A stretch of DNA of 34,943 nt from the NCBI GenBank assembly GCA_017512675.1, contig JAFWEY010000007.1, forward strand, positions 1 to 34,943, given 5' to 3'. How positions within the stretch are numbered: the first letter of the stretch is position 1; each line of letters opens with the position of its first letter. This document shows, in pieces, positions 33,326 through 34,943 of the stretch. Below the pieces are notes generated by a model. It did not search any database. It was not told where the DNA came from and worked only from the letters and a program-made list of their open reading frames with translations. A program made the position numbers and the translations under genes. Source of the stretch: Clostridia bacterium. Lineage in GTDB: Bacteria > Bacillota > Clostridia > Christensenellales > Aristaeellaceae.

Positions 33326-33868
33326 TCAATGGCCCCACCGCCTTTCCTGACTCCGGCGCACCTTGGCGAACGCCTTAGAGACGCCATACCTGGAAATTAT
33401 TTCATCCTCGCTCATGCCGTGGCTCTCGTCGAAGGGAATCATAAGCTCTCCCGTCAGGGCCTTGCATTGCCACTCAACGCTACGGTAACGCGGAAGCTCC
33501 CCATCGTCGAATGTGCGGGCATGGACAGGCGTGAAACCAATGTAGAAAAGGAACAGATGACAGATTTCGTGGCATATGAAGCCGAGAAAAGCTCCAATGT
33601 GCTTTTCATAGGCTCCCACATATACGGATTCCTTGATCTGGATCGTATAACCGCCTTCATCATTCTGAGAACACTGCGCCATCGTCTTGGCGGGAAGTTT
33701 GGAATCCTCGACGATAACGAACCCACTGCCCTTGAAGACATCGCGAACCTTCTCAAGTTCCTCCAGAACCGGAAATGGGCCGCCTTCAGGCACTCCGAAG
33801 ATTCTCCGGAGGATCTTGGCGTATTTACGAATGTCCTTCCGGCTCGTAGGTTTGGTTTCATAGTCCAT
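33326..33868 (-). CDS. ImmA/IrrE-family metallopeptidase
   Basis: A 180-residue zinc peptidase. The gluzincin-type motif HEICH is at 100-104 and the likely third ligand Glu132 is in VEWQCKALTGELM. The N-terminal third is a helical domain typical of the family. ImmA of ICEBs1 and IrrE-type enzymes cleave a partner XRE repressor; here an XRE gene lies 3 nt upstream, as expected for a repressor/protease pair. Some XRE-ImmA pairs act as toxin-antitoxin or phage-defence modules instead. Confidence 0.88.
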   Translation of the reverse strand: MDYETKPTSRKDIRKYAKILRRIFGVPEGGPFPVLEELEKVRDVFKGSGFVIVEDSKLPAKTMAQCSQNDEGGYTIQIKESVYVGAYEKHIGAFLGFICHEICHLFLFYIGFTPVHARTFDDGELPRYRSVEWQCKALTGELMIPFDESHGMSEDEIISRYGVSKAFAKVRRSQERRWGH

Positions 33869-33871
33869 ATG

Positions 33872-34240
33872 TCAGTCACCGTCCTCTTTGGAACTGAGTA
33901 GTTCAAGAACTCTCAAAGCTGTCTCGTCGTCCATCTTGTCAAAGGATCGAGCAAATTGCATGGCAGCTCTGCGCTGACTGATGCCAGCACCAATGGTTGA
34001 AATCTTGTACTGTGTCCTGGATTCTTCTGCGGCCTCGATCAACTCCTGTTCTTCTTCAGTACTGAGGTGGTAGCACTCAACGATCTTCGTGATCAGTTCT
34101 GCCGGCACGTTCTTTTTCCCGCTCTCAATTGCGGAGAGGAATGGTAGCTTAAGACCGAGCTTCTTTGCCATGTCACCCATTACTTCATGGTGTCTGATCC
34201 GAATGATGCGCACGAGTTCGCCGAATTTTGTGTACGCCAT
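33872..34240 (-). CDS. XRE-family HTH transcriptional regulator
   Basis: A 122-residue DNA-binding protein with an N-terminal helix-turn-helix (about 5-60: MAKKLGLKLPFLSAIESGKK contains the recognition helix). The C-terminal part is helical and probably binds the ImmA/IrrE partner encoded directly downstream. An AAAGGAGGGAT ribosome site precedes the ATG at 34240. A promoter (34264-34292) and a 7-bp-arm inverted repeat (34300-34320) lie upstream and fit autoregulation. Confidence 0.9.
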   Translation of the reverse strand: MAYTKFGELVRIIRIRHHEVMGDMAKKLGLKLPFLSAIESGKKNVPAELITKIVECYHLSTEEEQELIEAAEESRTQYKISTIGAGISQRRAAMQFARSFDKMDDETALRVLELLSSKEDGD

Positions 34241-34263
34241 CGTGATCCCTCCTTTCCTCTGCA

Positions 34264-34292
34264 ATGGTAGCACAGATAAACCCAAAAGTCAA
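34264..34292 (-). promoter_or_regulatory. Promoter of the XRE-ImmA pair
   Basis: Minus strand: -35 TTGACT (34292-34287), 17-nt spacer, -10 TACCAT (34269-34264), 23 nt before the start codon. Confidence 0.7.
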
Positions 34293-34299
34293 TATGCAG

Positions 34300-34320
34300 A
34301 TTAACCAATTACAGGTTAAT
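34300..34320. promoter_or_regulatory. Putative XRE operator
   Basis: Perfect inverted repeat ATTAACC-N7-GGTTAAT, just upstream of the -35 box of the XRE promoter. Its size and place fit binding of a dimeric XRE repressor or activator. Confidence 0.6.
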
Positions 34321-34360
34321 TATCGTATTGTGAAAAACGGTGATTGCTCTGATGGTTTGT

Positions 34361-34588
34361 GTTCTACCACGAGGTTGTGCTGATAATACTCCTTATGAGA
34401 AAGTCGGCGATGCGGAGCAGGTGAGTATACTCGACGATCTCCCGTTTGATATACCGGATACTTGGGAATGGGTTCATGTTGGCGAGATCTTTGCGCACAA
34501 TACAGGGAAAGCGCTTAACGCCTCAAATCGAACAGGTCAGCTTCTGCCCTACATTACGACGTCAAATCTATACTGGAACCGCTTTGCA
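34361..34588 (+). pseudogene. hsdS: hsdS fragment (type I restriction specificity subunit)
   Basis: The plus strand encodes PFDIPDTWEWVHVGEIF followed by GKALNASNRTGQLLPYITTSN and WNRF, which is the beginning of an HsdS target-recognition domain (the P.GWEW.L..I type start). The frame begins without the usual start or upstream helix and is cut at about 34588, where the RAYT-derived element continues it with unrelated codons. No hsdM or hsdR is in the window. It is a remnant. Confidence 0.75.
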
Positions 34589-34767
34589 GAGCACAAGGGG
34601 ACGGGGGTCTGTGATCTTAGGATTTCGGCACATGCTTCCTCACAATTCCAAAGCTGATGCCTGTTTTCCGGCTGACCTGCCGAATGGAGACGCCATATCC
34701 CAACATTTTCCAAGCCCCTCACAGGGGGCGTGCTCTCGCCAACACAGAGAACCGTCCCCTTGTGCTC
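34589..34767 (-). mobile_element. RAYT/REP-derived element, copy 2, interrupting hsdS
   Basis: Perfect 16-bp terminal inverted repeats, GAGCACAAGGGGACGG (34589-34604) and its complement (34752-34767), bound a 179-bp element. On the minus strand it keeps an open frame reading YGVSIRQVSRKTGISFGIV and a stop at 34617, which looks like the C-terminal helix-turn-helix of a REP-associated Y1 transposase. Copy 1 lies at 31069-31230. Confidence 0.75.
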
Positions 34768-34768
34768 C

Positions 34769-34943
34769 CGTTTCGCGAATAGTTCCAAAGGCCGTACCCG
34801 GCGGGGGCATGATGCGCCGCGTTCAGCGGGAATCCTGTTTGACGGCAAAGGGGTTCAAACACGGAGCACAGGGGACGTCAGCACGGAAGATGAACTTGCG
34901 CAGCGGTAAGAAATGTGATATGATGAAATCGGATTCCGATTTA
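34769..34943. repeat. Direct repeat R1, copy 2, cut by the window end
   Basis: About 96 percent identical to 30778-30953 by direct comparison. It begins one base after the RAYT-derived element and ends exactly at the last base of the window. The duplicated promoter would lead into a second, perhaps intact, copy of the secreted-protein gene beyond the window. Confidence 0.92.

Noticed and set aside
30726..34943. Complete prophage or integrative element
   Set aside because: There is no integrase, terminase, capsid, relaxase or conjugation gene; DUF4417 and XRE-ImmA alone do not establish one.

Overview
The window looks like a piece, possibly a whole contig, from a GC-rich anaerobic member of the Clostridia (Bacillota), probably gut-associated and uncultured. 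Support: a complete NtpIKECGABD-type V-ATPase operon, a GH1 beta-glucosidase, low-GC-style promoters and Shine-Dalgarno sites despite GC-rich coding DNA, and Clostridia-type interspersed repeats. The taxonomy is inference; no rRNA, tRNA or taxon marker is present.

Layout. 1-487: intergenic DNA with a hexamer tandem repeat and two copies of a dispersed ~75-bp repeat. 488-2526 (minus): GH1 beta-glucosidase, then a VanX-like D-Ala-D-Ala dipeptidase. 2527-2814: divergent promoters. 2815-12052 (plus): upp followed by nine V-ATPase genes (stalk, I, K, E, C, F, A, B, D), closed by a hairpin at 12070-12100. The proteolipid keeps all the Na+-ligand residues known from Enterococcus hirae, so the enzyme is predicted to pump sodium. 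12053-12551: repeats.

12552-17309 is a decayed BREX phage-defence island. brxA carries four in-frame stops, brxB is fused to a pglX fragment, and brxL is split into N- and C-terminal pieces; brxC and pglZ are absent. Apparently intact genes sit among the debris: a DUF6155 protein, a YhcG/DUF1016 nuclease lying inside brxL, and an Mrr-type restriction endonuclease followed by a frameshifted DUF4406-like gene. A second, synonymously diverged brxL 3' end closes the island. 17380-18796: rsmA/ksgA plus a BltD-like acetyltransferase. 18797-19147: repeats.

19148-27305 (minus) is a compact housekeeping run: dusB, a YycJ-like beta-lactamase-fold hydrolase, a CPBP membrane protease, rlmH, a MATE transporter, ogt, a small unknown gene, radC, dCMP deaminase and a second MATE transporter. 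Several genes overlap by 1-31 nt. 27397-27966 is a membrane-anchored unknown. 28053-30725 encodes a ZorA/ZorB-like ion-driven stator pair with a long coiled-coil tail and no Zorya effector beside it.

30726-34943 is a mobile, defence-like region: an IS110 transposase fragment, an EndoU-like toxin with a likely immunity partner behind a DUF4417 gene, an XRE regulator with an ImmA/IrrE protease, and an hsdS fragment. Two copies of a RAYT/REP-derived element with inverted ends interrupt the IS110 and hsdS genes, and a ~175-bp direct repeat brackets the region. The window ends inside the second copy of that repeat.
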